Shown piece after piece: positions 12,451-22,108 of a DNA stretch of 62,485 bases. Location: contig JAABQX010000048.1 of the NCBI GenBank assembly GCA_011391215.1, positions 1-62,485 of the forward strand. The letters are read 5' to 3'. The translations under genes and the position numbers were made by a program. The first letter of the stretch is position 1. Each line of letters opens with the position of its first letter. The notes beneath the pieces were generated by a model. It saw only the letters and a list, made by a program, of their open reading frames with translations, was not told where the DNA came from and did no database searches. The stretch is from Rhodocyclaceae bacterium. GTDB taxonomy: Bacteria > Pseudomonadota > Gammaproteobacteria > Burkholderiales > Rhodocyclaceae.

Positions 12451-13115
12451 GCCGAAACCTCGATCGGCTCGATCAAGCCTGCATCATCATCCTGGGACTT
12501 GCTCACTCGGCGGCTGACCGGCCACGCTTGCAATTCGTCATCTTGGTAAGGCGCCACCAGGCCGGCAACCTTCTCGGGCATCCCGGACAACCAGGATTGC
12601 CAATTCTCGGGTGCCACGATCACGGGCATCCGGTCGTGGATGGGCTCCATCACGGCATTCGGCGATGTTGTGACGATGCACACCGTGCGCAGGATGCCGC
12701 CCTCCGGGGTTTTCCACGACTCCCACAGGCCGCCCATCGCCATGGGCTTGTCCGACTTCAGGCTGATGTAATAGGGTTGCTTGATCTTGCCATCGGTCTT
12801 CCATTCAAAGAAACCGTTTGCAGGAATCAGGCAACGCCGCCGCTTGAAGGCATCCCGAAACGAGGGTTTCTCAGCAGCGGATTCGCCGCGTGCATTGTTC
12901 AACTTTGCGCCGATACCGGGATCTTTCGACCAATGGGGCACCAGGCCCCAGCGCAGTAGATGGACGACACGTTTGCCCTCGGGGGATTGCCGGATGACGG
13001 GAATGTCGGTGCCAGGTGGGATGTTGTAGCGCATCTCGAAGTCGGCACATTCGTCCAGGCCGAATCGGCTGACAAGCTCGGCGGGGGTGGCTTTCAGGGC
13101 GTAGCGACCGCACAT
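12447..13115 (-). CDS. SOS response-associated peptidase (SRAP/YedK family)
   Basis: MCGRYALKATPAELVSRFGL...; NARGESAAEKPSFRDAFKRRRCLIPANGFFEW; HDRMPVI. Confidence 0.93.
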   Translation of the reverse strand: MCGRYALKATPAELVSRFGLDECADFEMRYNIPPGTDIPVIRQSPEGKRVVHLLRWGLVPHWSKDPGIGAKLNNARGESAAEKPSFRDAFKRRRCLIPANGFFEWKTDGKIKQPYYISLKSDKPMAMGGLWESWKTPEGGILRTVCIVTTSPNAVMEPIHDRMPVIVAPENWQSWLSGMPEKVAGLVAPYQDDELQAWPVSRRVSKSQDDDAGLIEPIEVSA

Positions 13116-13134
13116 GCTTCAACAGCGTCGGCCG

Positions 13135-14154
13135 TCAGGCCTTGAAATCTGCATCCAACACGACACGGTAACGTGCCTTGCCGGTACGCAGATGCTCCAG
13201 TGCTTCATTGACACGGCTCATCGAAAAGTGTTCCACCTGCGGCTCGATTTTGTGGCGGACGCAGAATTCCAGCATCTTCGCCATGTTGGTCGGTGAGCCG
13301 ATCGCGGAGCCTGACACGCACTTCTGCCCGTCGAGTAACGAGAACACCTTGACAGGCACCGGCTCCAGCACCGCGCCAACGAAATGCAGACGTCCATACG
13401 GCGCCAGTGTGGAAATGATGGCCGGCCAGTCGAGCGGTACATTCACCGTCACGATGACCATATCCAGCGTCTTGGCCAGTTGGGCGATTGCCTCCGGATC
13501 GGTGCTCGATACCACACGATGCGCCCCCAGCGCCTTGGCTTCCTGGGCCTTGGCCGGAGAGGACGTCAAGGCCGTCACCTCGCACCCCCACGCCTTGGCA
13601 AACTTGACCGCCAGATGGCCCAAACCGCCAATGCCGACAATGCCGACCCGACTCATGGGCGAGATGCCGTACTCAGCAAAGGGTGTGAAGACGGTGATGC
13701 CACCGCAGAACAAGGGGCCCGCGACTGCGGCAGACATCCCTTCCGGTAATGGCACTGCCCATGGCCACTGGGCGCGCACCCGTTCGGCAAAACCGCCCGG
13801 ATGGTTGGAGATGGTGGCTTTTGTGTCGGCACACTGGTGATGCGCGCCACCGATGCAGGAACCGCAATGCAGGCAACTGCTGTTGGCCCAGCCAACGCCC
13901 ACCCGTTGGCCGATCTCCAGCCCCTTGGCCTGGGCGCCCAAGGCAACAATGCGGCCGACGACTTCATGGCCAGGCACAATGGGATAGGTGGTGAAATTCC
14001 AGTCGTTGTCGATCATCGACAGGTCGGAATGACAGACCCCGCAATACTCGACGGCGATATCCACTTCGTCATCGCTCAGCGGGCCGGGATCGTACTCATA
14101 CCGTTCCAGCTTCTGGCCGGGCGCCATGGCGGCCCACGCACGTATCTTGGTCAT
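13135..14154 (-). CDS. NAD(P)-dependent zinc alcohol dehydrogenase
   Basis: VEYCGVCHSDLSMIDNDW, GHEVVGRIVALG, GIGGLGHLAVKFAKAWG. Confidence 0.9.
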   Translation of the reverse strand: MTKIRAWAAMAPGQKLERYEYDPGPLSDDEVDIAVEYCGVCHSDLSMIDNDWNFTTYPIVPGHEVVGRIVALGAQAKGLEIGQRVGVGWANSSCLHCGSCIGGAHHQCADTKATISNHPGGFAERVRAQWPWAVPLPEGMSAAVAGPLFCGGITVFTPFAEYGISPMSRVGIVGIGGLGHLAVKFAKAWGCEVTALTSSPAKAQEAKALGAHRVVSSTDPEAIAQLAKTLDMVIVTVNVPLDWPAIISTLAPYGRLHFVGAVLEPVPVKVFSLLDGQKCVSGSAIGSPTNMAKMLEFCVRHKIEPQVEHFSMSRVNEALEHLRTGKARYRVVLDADFKA

Positions 14155-14242
14155 CGAACCATTCCTTCTGCTTTGGATTGAATCAGGATAGCCAATTATC
14201 GCTTACCCTTCGGGTCATGAAATCGCGTACTGTCTTTTCCTC

Positions 14243-14701
14243 ATGAAGATTTGGGTCGATGCCGACGCCTGTCCGGGGGTCATCAAGGACATCCTTTACC
14301 GCGCCGCAGATCGTGCGCAGGTGCAACTCACCCTGATTGCCAACCAGATGTTGCGCGTACCGCCCTCCCCCTGGATCCGTGCGCTCCAAGTCCCGGCGGG
14401 ATTCGATGTGGCCGATCAGCGCATCGTCCAAGAAGCCGAGGCCGGTGACCTGGTGATCACTGCCGATATTCCTCTTGCCGCGCAGGTGGTGGCCAAAGGA
14501 GCGCATGTGCTGGATCCGCGCGGGGAACTGCTGGATGCCAACAATATCCAGGAACGTCTGACCATGCGCAATTTCATGGACAGCTTGCGTAGCAGCGGTG
14601 TCGATACCGGCGGGCCGGCGGCTTTCTCGGCAGCCGACCGCCAGGCATTTGCAAATAGACTCGACGGGCTGCTGGTAAAACTGAAACAACGCCCTTCCTG
14701 A
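14243..14701 (+). CDS. YaiI/YqxD family protein (DUF188)
   Basis: [24 protein letters not shown]...; [15 protein letters not shown]. Confidence 0.9.
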   Translation: MKIWVDADACPGVIKDILYRAADRAQVQLTLIANQMLRVPPSPWIRALQVPAGFDVADQRIVQEAEAGDLVITADIPLAAQVVAKGAHVLDPRGELLDANNIQERLTMRNFMDSLRSSGVDTGGPAAFSAADRQAFANRLDGLLVKLKQRPS

Positions 14702-14762
14702 GGCGCGGCGGGCTACTCGATCATGCACCCCGCTCCGCTATGTGTGGCTCGATCTCGACCTC

Positions 14763-15479
14763 ATGAAAACCTACCGCGCCATCCCCATCGAAGAATGCGG
14801 TGATCCTCTGGTTGTGATTCCACCCAACCTATTTACTTTCACCGAACCCCACCCCTACGTCAAGTTCGGAGCACCGTATGGCAATGTATCCCCCTGGATG
14901 CTTCGGCAGGGTGTCCTCGATGCCTTGCTGAAAGCCCAGGCTGAGCTCAACAAGCGCAAGTCGGGCTGGTGCCTGAAGCTGTTCGATGCCTACCGACCAG
15001 TCCCGGTCCAGGCTTTCATGGTGTGGCGCGAGTTTGGCATTCAGGCAGAACTCATTGGGCACTCCTTGGCCAGCTATCAGAACCCGACTGAACTGAAAGC
15101 GGACGATCCCGGATTGTACGAAACACTGGCAATCAAGGTATTCGAATTCTGGGGTATCCCCAGTGATGATCCACGCACTCCACCGCCGCACAGCACGGGC
15201 GCGGCCATCGACTTGACCTTGCAAGACGAATCTGGGCAGGAAATCGACATGGGCTGTCCGATCGACGAGACAACCGAGCGCGCCTATCCGGATCACTACA
15301 AAGATGCTTTATTACCGGCCGCGCATGCCTTTTATGCGCTCCGTGTACTGCTCAACGATGTCATGGCTGCGGCAGGGTTCATCCGGCACGGCAACGAGTG
15401 GTGGCACTTTTCCATGGGCGACCAGATGTGGGCGTGGGCGCGGGGAGAGTCGACAGCAATTTATGGCCGGGCCGGATGA
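14763..15479 (+). CDS. D-alanyl-D-alanine dipeptidase (M15D, VanX/DdpX-like)
   Basis: KLFDAYRPVPVQ, STGAAIDLTL, GNEWWHFSMGDQMWA. Confidence 0.85.
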   Translation: MKTYRAIPIEECGDPLVVIPPNLFTFTEPHPYVKFGAPYGNVSPWMLRQGVLDALLKAQAELNKRKSGWCLKLFDAYRPVPVQAFMVWREFGIQAELIGHSLASYQNPTELKADDPGLYETLAIKVFEFWGIPSDDPRTPPPHSTGAAIDLTLQDESGQEIDMGCPIDETTERAYPDHYKDALLPAAHAFYALRVLLNDVMAAAGFIRHGNEWWHFSMGDQMWAWARGESTAIYGRAG

Positions 15480-15504
15480 CGATGCTTCAAGGAGAACCAC
15501 CCAC

Positions 15505-16041
15505 ATGACCAAACGATCACTCCCCCTCGCCAAAGTCTATGGCCTTCTCGAACCCGGGCCTGTCCTGCTGCTCACGACTGCGCACAAGGGCAAAGCCAAC
15601 GTGATGGCGATGTCGTGGCACACGATGATGGAGTTCGAGCCTCCTCTGGTGGGTTGCGTGGTCAGCGGTAATGACTTCAGCTTCGCCGCGCTCAAAACCA
15701 CGCGGGAATGCGTACTCAACATTCCGACAGTTGAACTGGCACAGCAAGTGGTTGGGTGCGGCAATACCTCAGGGCAAGACATCGACAAGTTCGCCAGATT
15801 TGGCTTGACCACGAAGCCAGCTTCTGTGGTCGCGGTTCCACTCATCACCGAATGCTTTGCCAACATGGAATGCCGGGTGGCGGATACCCGGATGGTGAAT
15901 CGTTACAACTTCTTCGTGCTTGAGGTGGTGAAGGCCTGGATTGAACCTACTTGCAAGAATCCGAGCACACTGCATCATCGCGGCAAAGGGGCCTTCATGG
16001 TTGCGGGAGAAACAATCAAGCTGCCGTCCAGGATGAAATAG
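15505..16041 (+). CDS. Flavin reductase family protein
   Basis: MTKRSLPLAKVYGLLEPGPVLLLTTAHKGKANVMAMSWHTMMEFEPPLVGCVVS. Confidence 0.85.
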   Translation: MTKRSLPLAKVYGLLEPGPVLLLTTAHKGKANVMAMSWHTMMEFEPPLVGCVVSGNDFSFAALKTTRECVLNIPTVELAQQVVGCGNTSGQDIDKFARFGLTTKPASVVAVPLITECFANMECRVADTRMVNRYNFFVLEVVKAWIEPTCKNPSTLHHRGKGAFMVAGETIKLPSRMK

Positions 16042-16110
16042 CTGCGGTCATTCAAGTCCTCCAGGATTCTGGCTTACCATCGGGTTTTACTATCCTGTTT
16101 GGCACTTTCA

Positions 16111-16521
16111 ATGAATAGTCTGCCCACTCTCGCCCGCTGGTTTCTCGTTCTTGGCGCCCTCAACATGGCCCTGACCGTCGGTTTGGGCGCTGCCGGCATG
16201 CACGGCCTGAAGGCCCAAATAGCTGTAAACGATCACGGTGGATGGTTCCAAACGGCGCTCCAATATCATCAACTCCATGCGCTGGGCTTGATGGTGATCG
16301 GTCTTGCGGTAGTCCGCGTTCCTGACAGTCGCTGGTTTGCCTTGTCAGGGCTGCTCCTGCTGATAGGCATCGTTCTATTCAGTGGCAACCTCTACCTGCG
16401 CAGCATTGCCGGCATCCATGTCTTTCATGCCGTGACGCCCTTGGGTGGCAGTGCCTTTATCCTGGGCTGGCTGATGTTTGCCCTGGGCGCATGGAGGCAT
16501 TCCTCCCCAAACACAGCATGA
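16111..16521 (+). CDS. DUF423 family membrane protein
   Basis: Four hydrophobic helices; GAAGMHGLKAQI, FSGNLYLRSIAG, TPLGGSAFILGW. Confidence 0.85.
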   Translation: MNSLPTLARWFLVLGALNMALTVGLGAAGMHGLKAQIAVNDHGGWFQTALQYHQLHALGLMVIGLAVVRVPDSRWFALSGLLLLIGIVLFSGNLYLRSIAGIHVFHAVTPLGGSAFILGWLMFALGAWRHSSPNTA

Positions 16522-16563
16522 CGAACAGCGCATATTGCGCTGGGCGTAGTTTCTTGGGCGGGT

Positions 16564-16863
16564 TCAATCCAGTTCCCGCAGAAATGCCGCTCGTGCAACC
16601 TGGAGGTCAGCTTGCCGATCTGCGGGAACCAGTGCCTCGCAATGCGCGTAGAACGCGTCGAAGGATTTGCGCACTGCCTCATTGGACAAGCCGTTTGCCT
16701 TCTTTGCGGTGACGCCAACCTCAGCGCCAATCACTTTCAAAACGGCGTACTTCGGGATCAGTCGCTGCCCCTCTGGACCTGTCGCCAGCAGAGGGCCCGT
16801 TTTAACGTATTCCTGCCCTTGGTACTCGAAGCGGGCATGCATAGGCAATTGATGGATTTTCAT
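16564..16863 (-). CDS. Hypothetical protein (99 aa)
   Basis: MKIHQLPMHARFEYQGQEYVKTGPLLATGPEGQRLIPKYAVLKV... Confidence 0.6.
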   Translation of the reverse strand: MKIHQLPMHARFEYQGQEYVKTGPLLATGPEGQRLIPKYAVLKVIGAEVGVTAKKANGLSNEAVRKSFDAFYAHCEALVPADRQADLQVARAAFLRELD

Positions 16864-17187
16864 AGGCGATTGATCTGACGATGCAAAGTTGTAGAGATCC
16901 AGCTAACGGCAGCTGCTTGGCAAATAGCGCCTCTCCAAGCCAGCAGGATCAAATCCAGCAATAACGCGACGGCGCGATTGCCATCGCCCGCAATAACCGA
17001 TGTCCGAGGGAGGCATTTTGGGTTCCTTGCGCTAGGTGTCTCTATGAACACCATGCTAGTGATCGTTTGAACACCTGTCAACCCTTTGTGCATTTTGCCG
17101 TTATTGGTAGGGTGTGCGGACTGTCATGCTGGTGTAACGCTACGAAAGCATGATGGCCGCGCAACAATAAAAAGGAGAATTGAAAAA

Positions 17188-17247
17188 ATGGAATGTGAAG
17201 AGTTTTTGGAACCAAGACAGGATCAGGAATACGACGACGACCTTTGA
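17188..17247 (+). CDS. Candidate 19-aa acidic micropeptide MECEEFLEPRQDQEYDDDL
   Basis: Strong SD (AAAAAGGAGA) before ATG; short ORF followed about 30 nt later by a terminator-like hairpin. Confidence 0.45.
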   Translation: MECEEFLEPRQDQEYDDDL

Positions 17248-17278
17248 TGGGTCAGGATATTTTTGGAAATCGATGTTG

Positions 17279-17305
17279 AAGCCGCCAATTGGCGGCTTTT
17301 TGTTT
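17279..17305 (+). terminator. Rho-independent terminator-like hairpin
   Basis: AGCCGCC-AATT-GGCGGCT followed by TTTTGTTT. Confidence 0.85.
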
Positions 17306-17555
17306 CTACTCATTACGCCCTGTTGGCCAGCAGATTGTTGTCGGTTGTGCCGTTATAGAAGGCAACAATCATGAACATGAACAACATCGGCAAGTTCGAA
17401 ATGCTCAAGATCTCCAACGAGTTCGATGCCACCTTGACCCACCTGTATGGGGTCAATATGCTGGACGCTGGAGTTTTGTGGCGACGAGACCAAGTTTTTG
17501 ACATCGCATCGTCCGCGTCAGATACTTGCTGTCAGACTATTTCCTGCTCGCCCGA

Positions 17556-17954
17556 ATGACTGACCCTCATCCCAAAGTACGCCGCCCATCCAATCCCGTC
17601 CTGGAAACGCTGATCAGTACATTTCCTGTATTCCGGGATGGCCAGCCACTATCCATCGGCATCCACAAGGCCATCAAGCTACATCTGCCGGACCTTGGCG
17701 AAACTTCCCTGCGGATGACTCTTAAGGGTTACACGGCTTCCACGAAATACCTGAAGGCTATTGCCAACGGCAAACAGCGGTTTGATCTTGACGGGAATCC
17801 TGCCGGGGAAGTTACTGCTGAGCAACGCCAGCAAGCCCTGGAAACGATCAAGGAGCGTTTCCGCAAGGCGGCTGAACGAAAGAAGGCCGAACTGGAAGAC
17901 AAGGAACGGCAGGAGAAACTGCAAAAGCTCGCCGAGAAGTTCAATCAGCGATGA
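17556..17954 (+). CDS. ProQ/FinO-domain RNA chaperone-like protein
   Basis: PVFRDGQPLSIGIHKAIKLHLPDLGETSLRMTLKGYTASTKYLKAIANGKQRFDLDGNPAGEVT. Confidence 0.9.
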   Translation: MTDPHPKVRRPSNPVLETLISTFPVFRDGQPLSIGIHKAIKLHLPDLGETSLRMTLKGYTASTKYLKAIANGKQRFDLDGNPAGEVTAEQRQQALETIKERFRKAAERKKAELEDKERQEKLQKLAEKFNQR

Positions 17955-18646
17955 GTTCTGGCCATACAACCTTGTTCATGGGCGGCATCCGCCCTCTTCC
18001 TCCGGAGAACCAGCCTACCGGGATCTTCAAGCAGGAGATCGTCATGCCGGCCTGGCTGGGGATTGAAGGATTGTCGGGGGATGCCCAAGCCGACCGACGC
18101 GTCCACGGCGGGCCCGACAAGGCCCTGCACCAGTATCCGGTCGCGCATTACGCTCGATTAGCTGCAGCCTTCCCCGCAACCAGGGACTTGCTGGTTCCCG
18201 GCTCCATCGGCGAGAACCTCTCCGTACCCGGCTGGGATGAAACGAATATCTGCATCGGCGACACGTTTCGCCTCGGGGACACCGTGATCCAGGTATCCCA
18301 ACCGCGCAATCCCTGCTGGAAGATCGACCATCGTTACGGCGTCAAAGGCATGGCCAAGCTGATCGACGAGGAAGGCATCACCGGCTGGTATTTCCGGGTG
18401 ATCGAGGAAGGCAGCGTCGAGCCCGGTTGCTCCTTTGAACTGATCGACCGCATGACGCCGGAGGTCACGGTACAGGCGCTCCTGGTTATTTGGTACGAAC
18501 ACCGGCCGGAACCGGAGCAGTTGGAACGACTGGCCGCCACGCCGGGACTTGCGGAGAACTGGGGCAGGAAACTGCTGGATCGGTCTCTACGCCTCAAATT
18601 GCTGACCGACGTACCTCCGATCAATGAGACGCCCCCGGCAAACTAA
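17951..18646 (+). CDS. MOSC domain protein (YiiM-like)
   Basis: GLSGDAQADRRVHGGPDKALHQYPVAHY, GENLSVPGWDE, QPRNPCWKID. Confidence 0.9.
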   Translation: MSSGHTTLFMGGIRPLPPENQPTGIFKQEIVMPAWLGIEGLSGDAQADRRVHGGPDKALHQYPVAHYARLAAAFPATRDLLVPGSIGENLSVPGWDETNICIGDTFRLGDTVIQVSQPRNPCWKIDHRYGVKGMAKLIDEEGITGWYFRVIEEGSVEPGCSFELIDRMTPEVTVQALLVIWYEHRPEPEQLERLAATPGLAENWGRKLLDRSLRLKLLTDVPPINETPPAN

Positions 18647-18676
18647 AATCCGGGTTTCCCAAGTACCGCCCTCACC

Positions 18677-19144
18677 ATGATCGACAGCATCAAGGACTTT
18701 TTTAGCCAGTTCATCGAACCTGGTATCGCCAGCACCACCACCGGGACTTCCGCGTTGCAGGTTGCCACGGCGGCCCTGCTGCTGGAAATGATGCGCATGG
18801 ACAACGAACTCAAGGACGAGGAACGTCAGGCCATCGCCAGCACCCTACAGACCCGATTCAATCTCGGCAGGGAGAAAATCGAAACCCTGATGGCGCTCGC
18901 GGAACAGGAAGCCCGCGAGGCCAATGACTATTACCAGTTCACCTCGCTGATCAACACGCACTGCGATCTGGTACAAAAAATCCAGATCATCGAGAATCTC
19001 TGGCATGTGGCGATGATCGACGGGCATCTCGATACCCACGAAATGCACCTGATGCGCAAACTGGCCGACCTACTCTACATCGGCCATGCCGACTATGTCG
19101 CAGCCAAGCAGCGGGCACGCGAGTCGGCCAGGCTGCCGGCGTAG
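18677..19144 (+). CDS. TerB family (tellurite-resistance-like) protein
   Basis: 155 aa; LLLEMMRMDNELKDEERQAIASTL..., VAMIDGHLDTHEMHLMRKLADLL. Confidence 0.8.
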   Translation: MIDSIKDFFSQFIEPGIASTTTGTSALQVATAALLLEMMRMDNELKDEERQAIASTLQTRFNLGREKIETLMALAEQEAREANDYYQFTSLINTHCDLVQKIQIIENLWHVAMIDGHLDTHEMHLMRKLADLLYIGHADYVAAKQRARESARLPA

Positions 19145-19173
19145 CCAGTTCCCGCGCCCACCCGTAGTTTTCG

Positions 19174-19296
19174 ATGCATCGCAGCCCTTATTTCCTGATT
19201 CAACTGTGCGTGCTGCTCTGGGGCTCTACTGCCATCCTTGGCAATTCAAAACATCCCTACTTGATGACGATTGACCACAACTATGTTGCCGCATGA
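19174..19296 (+). pseudogene. EamA-type transporter N-terminal stub
   Basis: MHRSPYFLIQLCVLLWGSTAILG resembles the first EamA TM helix, then runs into unrelated sequence overlapping the start of ung. Confidence 0.5.
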
Positions 19297-19951
19297 ACCC
19301 ATCCCGCACTGGAACACAGGCCGGTTCTTCCTTCAGGGCCGCGCCCTCGATGCCCTCGGGGCGCTTGAAGAAAACAATCTCCTCACCCGCTGCCTTCCCG
19401 CACGACCTGACATCTTCAAAGCTTTCGAGCTGTTGCCCCCGGAACAGGTCCGGGTCGTTGTGCTGGGTCAGGACCCGTATCCGAATGCGGCAGATGCCAT
19501 GGGGTTGGCCTTTTCCAGTCCGGCACCCAAGTTGCCGGCCTCCTTGCGGAACATATTCAAGGAACTCGCAAGCGATTTGAACCAGCCTGCCCCGGCAACG
19601 GGGGATTTGTCACACTGGGTTGCCCAAGGCGTCCTGCTGGCCAATACCGCACTGACAGTCGATCAGGAGGGGCGCTCCCACTTTACCTACTGGGCCGAAT
19701 TCACTCGCTCCTGGATCCAGACACTGGCCGGCAGTCATGCCATCGTGTGGATCCTGTGGGGCAAGCATGCCCAATCGTGGAAAGCGACCATTCTCGAGTC
19801 AGGCAAACCCTGTGGTCTTGAACATGCGATCCTCGAATCAGCGCATCCAAGCCCGCTGTCCGCCCATCGGGGTTTCTTTGGCAGCAAACCCTTCTCGAGG
19901 ACAAATGCCGAACTGCGCGGCTTCGGGCACCCGGAAATCGAGTGGCAATAA
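19283..19951 (+). CDS. ung: Uracil-DNA glycosylase
   Basis: VVVLGQDPYPNAADAMGLAFS, VLLANTALTVDQEG, ESAHPSPLSAHRGFFGSKPFSRTN. Confidence 0.95.
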   Translation: MLPHEPIPHWNTGRFFLQGRALDALGALEENNLLTRCLPARPDIFKAFELLPPEQVRVVVLGQDPYPNAADAMGLAFSSPAPKLPASLRNIFKELASDLNQPAPATGDLSHWVAQGVLLANTALTVDQEGRSHFTYWAEFTRSWIQTLAGSHAIVWILWGKHAQSWKATILESGKPCGLEHAILESAHPSPLSAHRGFFGSKPFSRTNAELRGFGHPEIEWQ

Positions 19952-19959
19952 TCTCGTCC

Positions 19960-20733
19960 TCAAATATTCCTGGTCTTCTGAATCAGGTCGTGCGCAAGCT
20001 GAATCTCTTTTGCCTGCTCGGTAGCCACATCAATCATATCTTTTGGAAGTCCTTGTCCGATTAGCTTGTCAGGGTGATATTGGCTCATCAGTTTGCGGTA
20101 GGCGCGTTTGATCTCCTGATCGGTATTTTCTTTCGTAACACCCAAGGCTTTGTAGGCGTCATCCAGTGCAGTGGCGGTATTGGACTTACCTCCGCCAAAG
20201 TGTGATTGATTCAGCACCATTTCCATCAGGTGCTTAAACGCCGCGTCATCGTAACCCAGCCGGTTGGCAATATTGGTCAGCAAGACTTCTTCGTCAGGAT
20301 GGAGGTGTCCATCCGTTAGGGCCATCACAATCAAGTAGACCAGCAGCACTTGTCTGAGCTGACTTGTGTGACCACAAATCGCCATGAATCTGTCGTATGT
20401 CGGTCCTATATCAGATGCTGGTACGGCACCTTGCTTGAATAAATCAATCGCTCGCAAGCGGTGCTCTGCGGTCATGCCCAGCTTTTGCATGAACGACTCA
20501 GCGTGTGCGATTTCCCCGGCAGAGATTTGCCCATCGGCTTTGGCCAACTTGCCCATCGAAATGAACAAGGTTTCGAGAAAGACGGTCTGGCGAAGCGGAT
20601 TTTTAAGCGGGTTGATCCCGCCAGTGCCATAGGCTCTCATGCGGTCGATCAATGCCCCGACAAACAGGCCAAACAGAGCCCCGAACAGCCCGAAGAAGTA
20701 GTACCCGGAGATGAATCCGATCAGTTTGAACAA
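19960..20733 (-). CDS. djlA: DjlA-like co-chaperone (TM, TerB-like and J domains)
   Basis: N-terminal TM; TerB-like middle; C-terminal YKALGVTKENTDQEIKRAYRKLMSQYHPDKLIGQG. Confidence 0.9.
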   Translation of the reverse strand: MFKLIGFISGYYFFGLFGALFGLFVGALIDRMRAYGTGGINPLKNPLRQTVFLETLFISMGKLAKADGQISAGEIAHAESFMQKLGMTAEHRLRAIDLFKQGAVPASDIGPTYDRFMAICGHTSQLRQVLLVYLIVMALTDGHLHPDEEVLLTNIANRLGYDDAAFKHLMEMVLNQSHFGGGKSNTATALDDAYKALGVTKENTDQEIKRAYRKLMSQYHPDKLIGQGLPKDMIDVATEQAKEIQLAHDLIQKTRNI

Positions 20734-20772
20734 GGGATCTCCAAACAGAAAAGGTAGAACAGTTAAATCAGA

Positions 20773-21225
20773 TCACTCGATCTCGTCGATCACGATGACT
20801 TCGACACCGGTTTCTTTGAACAACTCCCGGGTCCGGCCTTCATGGTCTTTCCAGCGCTCATGAAATGCCGCGTCGCCTGCCGGATAGATCACGCGAATGA
20901 TCCCGGCCTGGGCAATCGCGCGCGCGCAATCCATGCACGGCGGATGAGTGACCACCATGGAACATCCCTTGGTAGGAAAGCCGCTGCGTGCGGCAGTGTA
21001 AATGGCGTTTCGTTCGGCATGTTCGGCCCAGAAATACTTCTCGGGCCGCTGATGTCGAGCTTCGACGTCATCGTTTGCACCGCGCGGGAAACCGTTATAC
21101 CCCCACGGGCCACCTTCCCAGTCGGGACCGAGGATCAAGGCGCCGACCTGCGTACTGCGATCCTTCGAGAGTGCAGCAATCGATCGCGCCACCGCGAGGA
21201 ACTTCCGGGCTTTTTCAGGTTTCAT
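20773..21225 (-). CDS. Cytidine/deoxycytidylate deaminase family protein
   Basis: HAERNAIYTAARSG, MVVTHPPCMDCARAIAQAGI. Confidence 0.88.
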   Translation of the reverse strand: MKPEKARKFLAVARSIAALSKDRSTQVGALILGPDWEGGPWGYNGFPRGANDDVEARHQRPEKYFWAEHAERNAIYTAARSGFPTKGCSMVVTHPPCMDCARAIAQAGIIRVIYPAGDAAFHERWKDHEGRTRELFKETGVEVIVIDEIE

Positions 21226-21425
21226 GGTTTGGGGTTTTCATGCGATTGAATCCGGGGTGTCAGGCGTAGGTCACCTGTCTGGCAGTCCTTGGGGATATAG
21301 GCATCGACAGGTTTTCCGGACAGGAAAGCGCGCTGATCGAATAGCAGCATCTGGCCATCAGATTTTGCGCTCTTTGCCTTGAGGGGCCCGAGTAGCGGTA
21401 ATCCTTTCGGCGATCAAGCCACCGC

Positions 21426-22088
21426 TCAGGCATGATCTTTCGCATGCGGCGGATTCAACACTCGGGACAATGCGGCTTGCGCCGCATCCACCAGCACCGG
21501 ACCCGCCTTGAACACTGCGCGGATGCGCGTGTCTCCTGTCCGGTAATCGACGCCGTACGCATCGACACCGAGCAGGCCGACCCCATCAGGAAGGGATGAC
21601 TCGGTACTTTCAACCAAGCTCGCCTCGTCGTCGAGCGAGATGAAGGGGGCGTCGATCAACTGCTTTCCATCCAGCCAGCCGGCCTGGGCAAAACCACCGA
21701 CGACTCGAATCCGTAGTGGATCGATACGGAAGAAGCGGAAATCGCCGAGTTGCAGGAAACGCTCCGCTTCGGGGTGATAGCGCAGGTAGCGCGCCACCAG
21801 CAAGGCTGAGGGTTCGATCTCCGCGACATTGCCGATCAGGGAGGCGCGGGCGATTTCGCCCTCCCCCAGCGAACGCGCCACCAACAGGCTGGCACGTGGA
21901 TCGGCCAGTAGATTCCGGGTGTGTTCGGCCAGGTGGGAGATCAGCAGCAGCGGCCGATGATGCTCGTCCGTCGCAAAGGCCACTTCGGTGGCGTAAGGGA
22001 AACCGGTGACCGCAGTTGAATGTGTCGCGAGGGCAATATCGCCCGGGGCGTGCAACAGGTCGATAAGAGTCTTGAGTCGGGAGGCCAT
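21426..22088 (-). CDS. HugZ/pyridoxamine 5'-phosphate oxidase-like protein
   Basis: LATHSTAVTGFPYATEVAFATDEHHRPLLLISHLAEHTRNLLADPRASLLV. Confidence 0.8.
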   Translation of the reverse strand: MASRLKTLIDLLHAPGDIALATHSTAVTGFPYATEVAFATDEHHRPLLLISHLAEHTRNLLADPRASLLVARSLGEGEIARASLIGNVAEIEPSALLVARYLRYHPEAERFLQLGDFRFFRIDPLRIRVVGGFAQAGWLDGKQLIDAPFISLDDEASLVESTESSLPDGVGLLGVDAYGVDYRTGDTRIRAVFKAGPVLVDAAQAALSRVLNPPHAKDHA

Positions 22089-22108
22089 GGTAAATATTCG
22101 CGCCCTTG

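Noticed and set aside
17371-17559. 62-aa ORF MNMNNIGKFEMLKISNEFDATLTHLYGVNMLDAG...
   Set aside because: The start looks plausible but the C-terminal half is not coding-like and overlaps the region before the ProQ gene; insufficient support for a gene call.
21232-21420. Minus-strand coding-like tail ...SDGQMLLFDQRAFLSGKPVDAYIPKDCQTGDLRLTPRIQSHENPKP
   Set aside because: Composition is protein-like, but no convincing start codon or family was recognised; may be a gene remnant.
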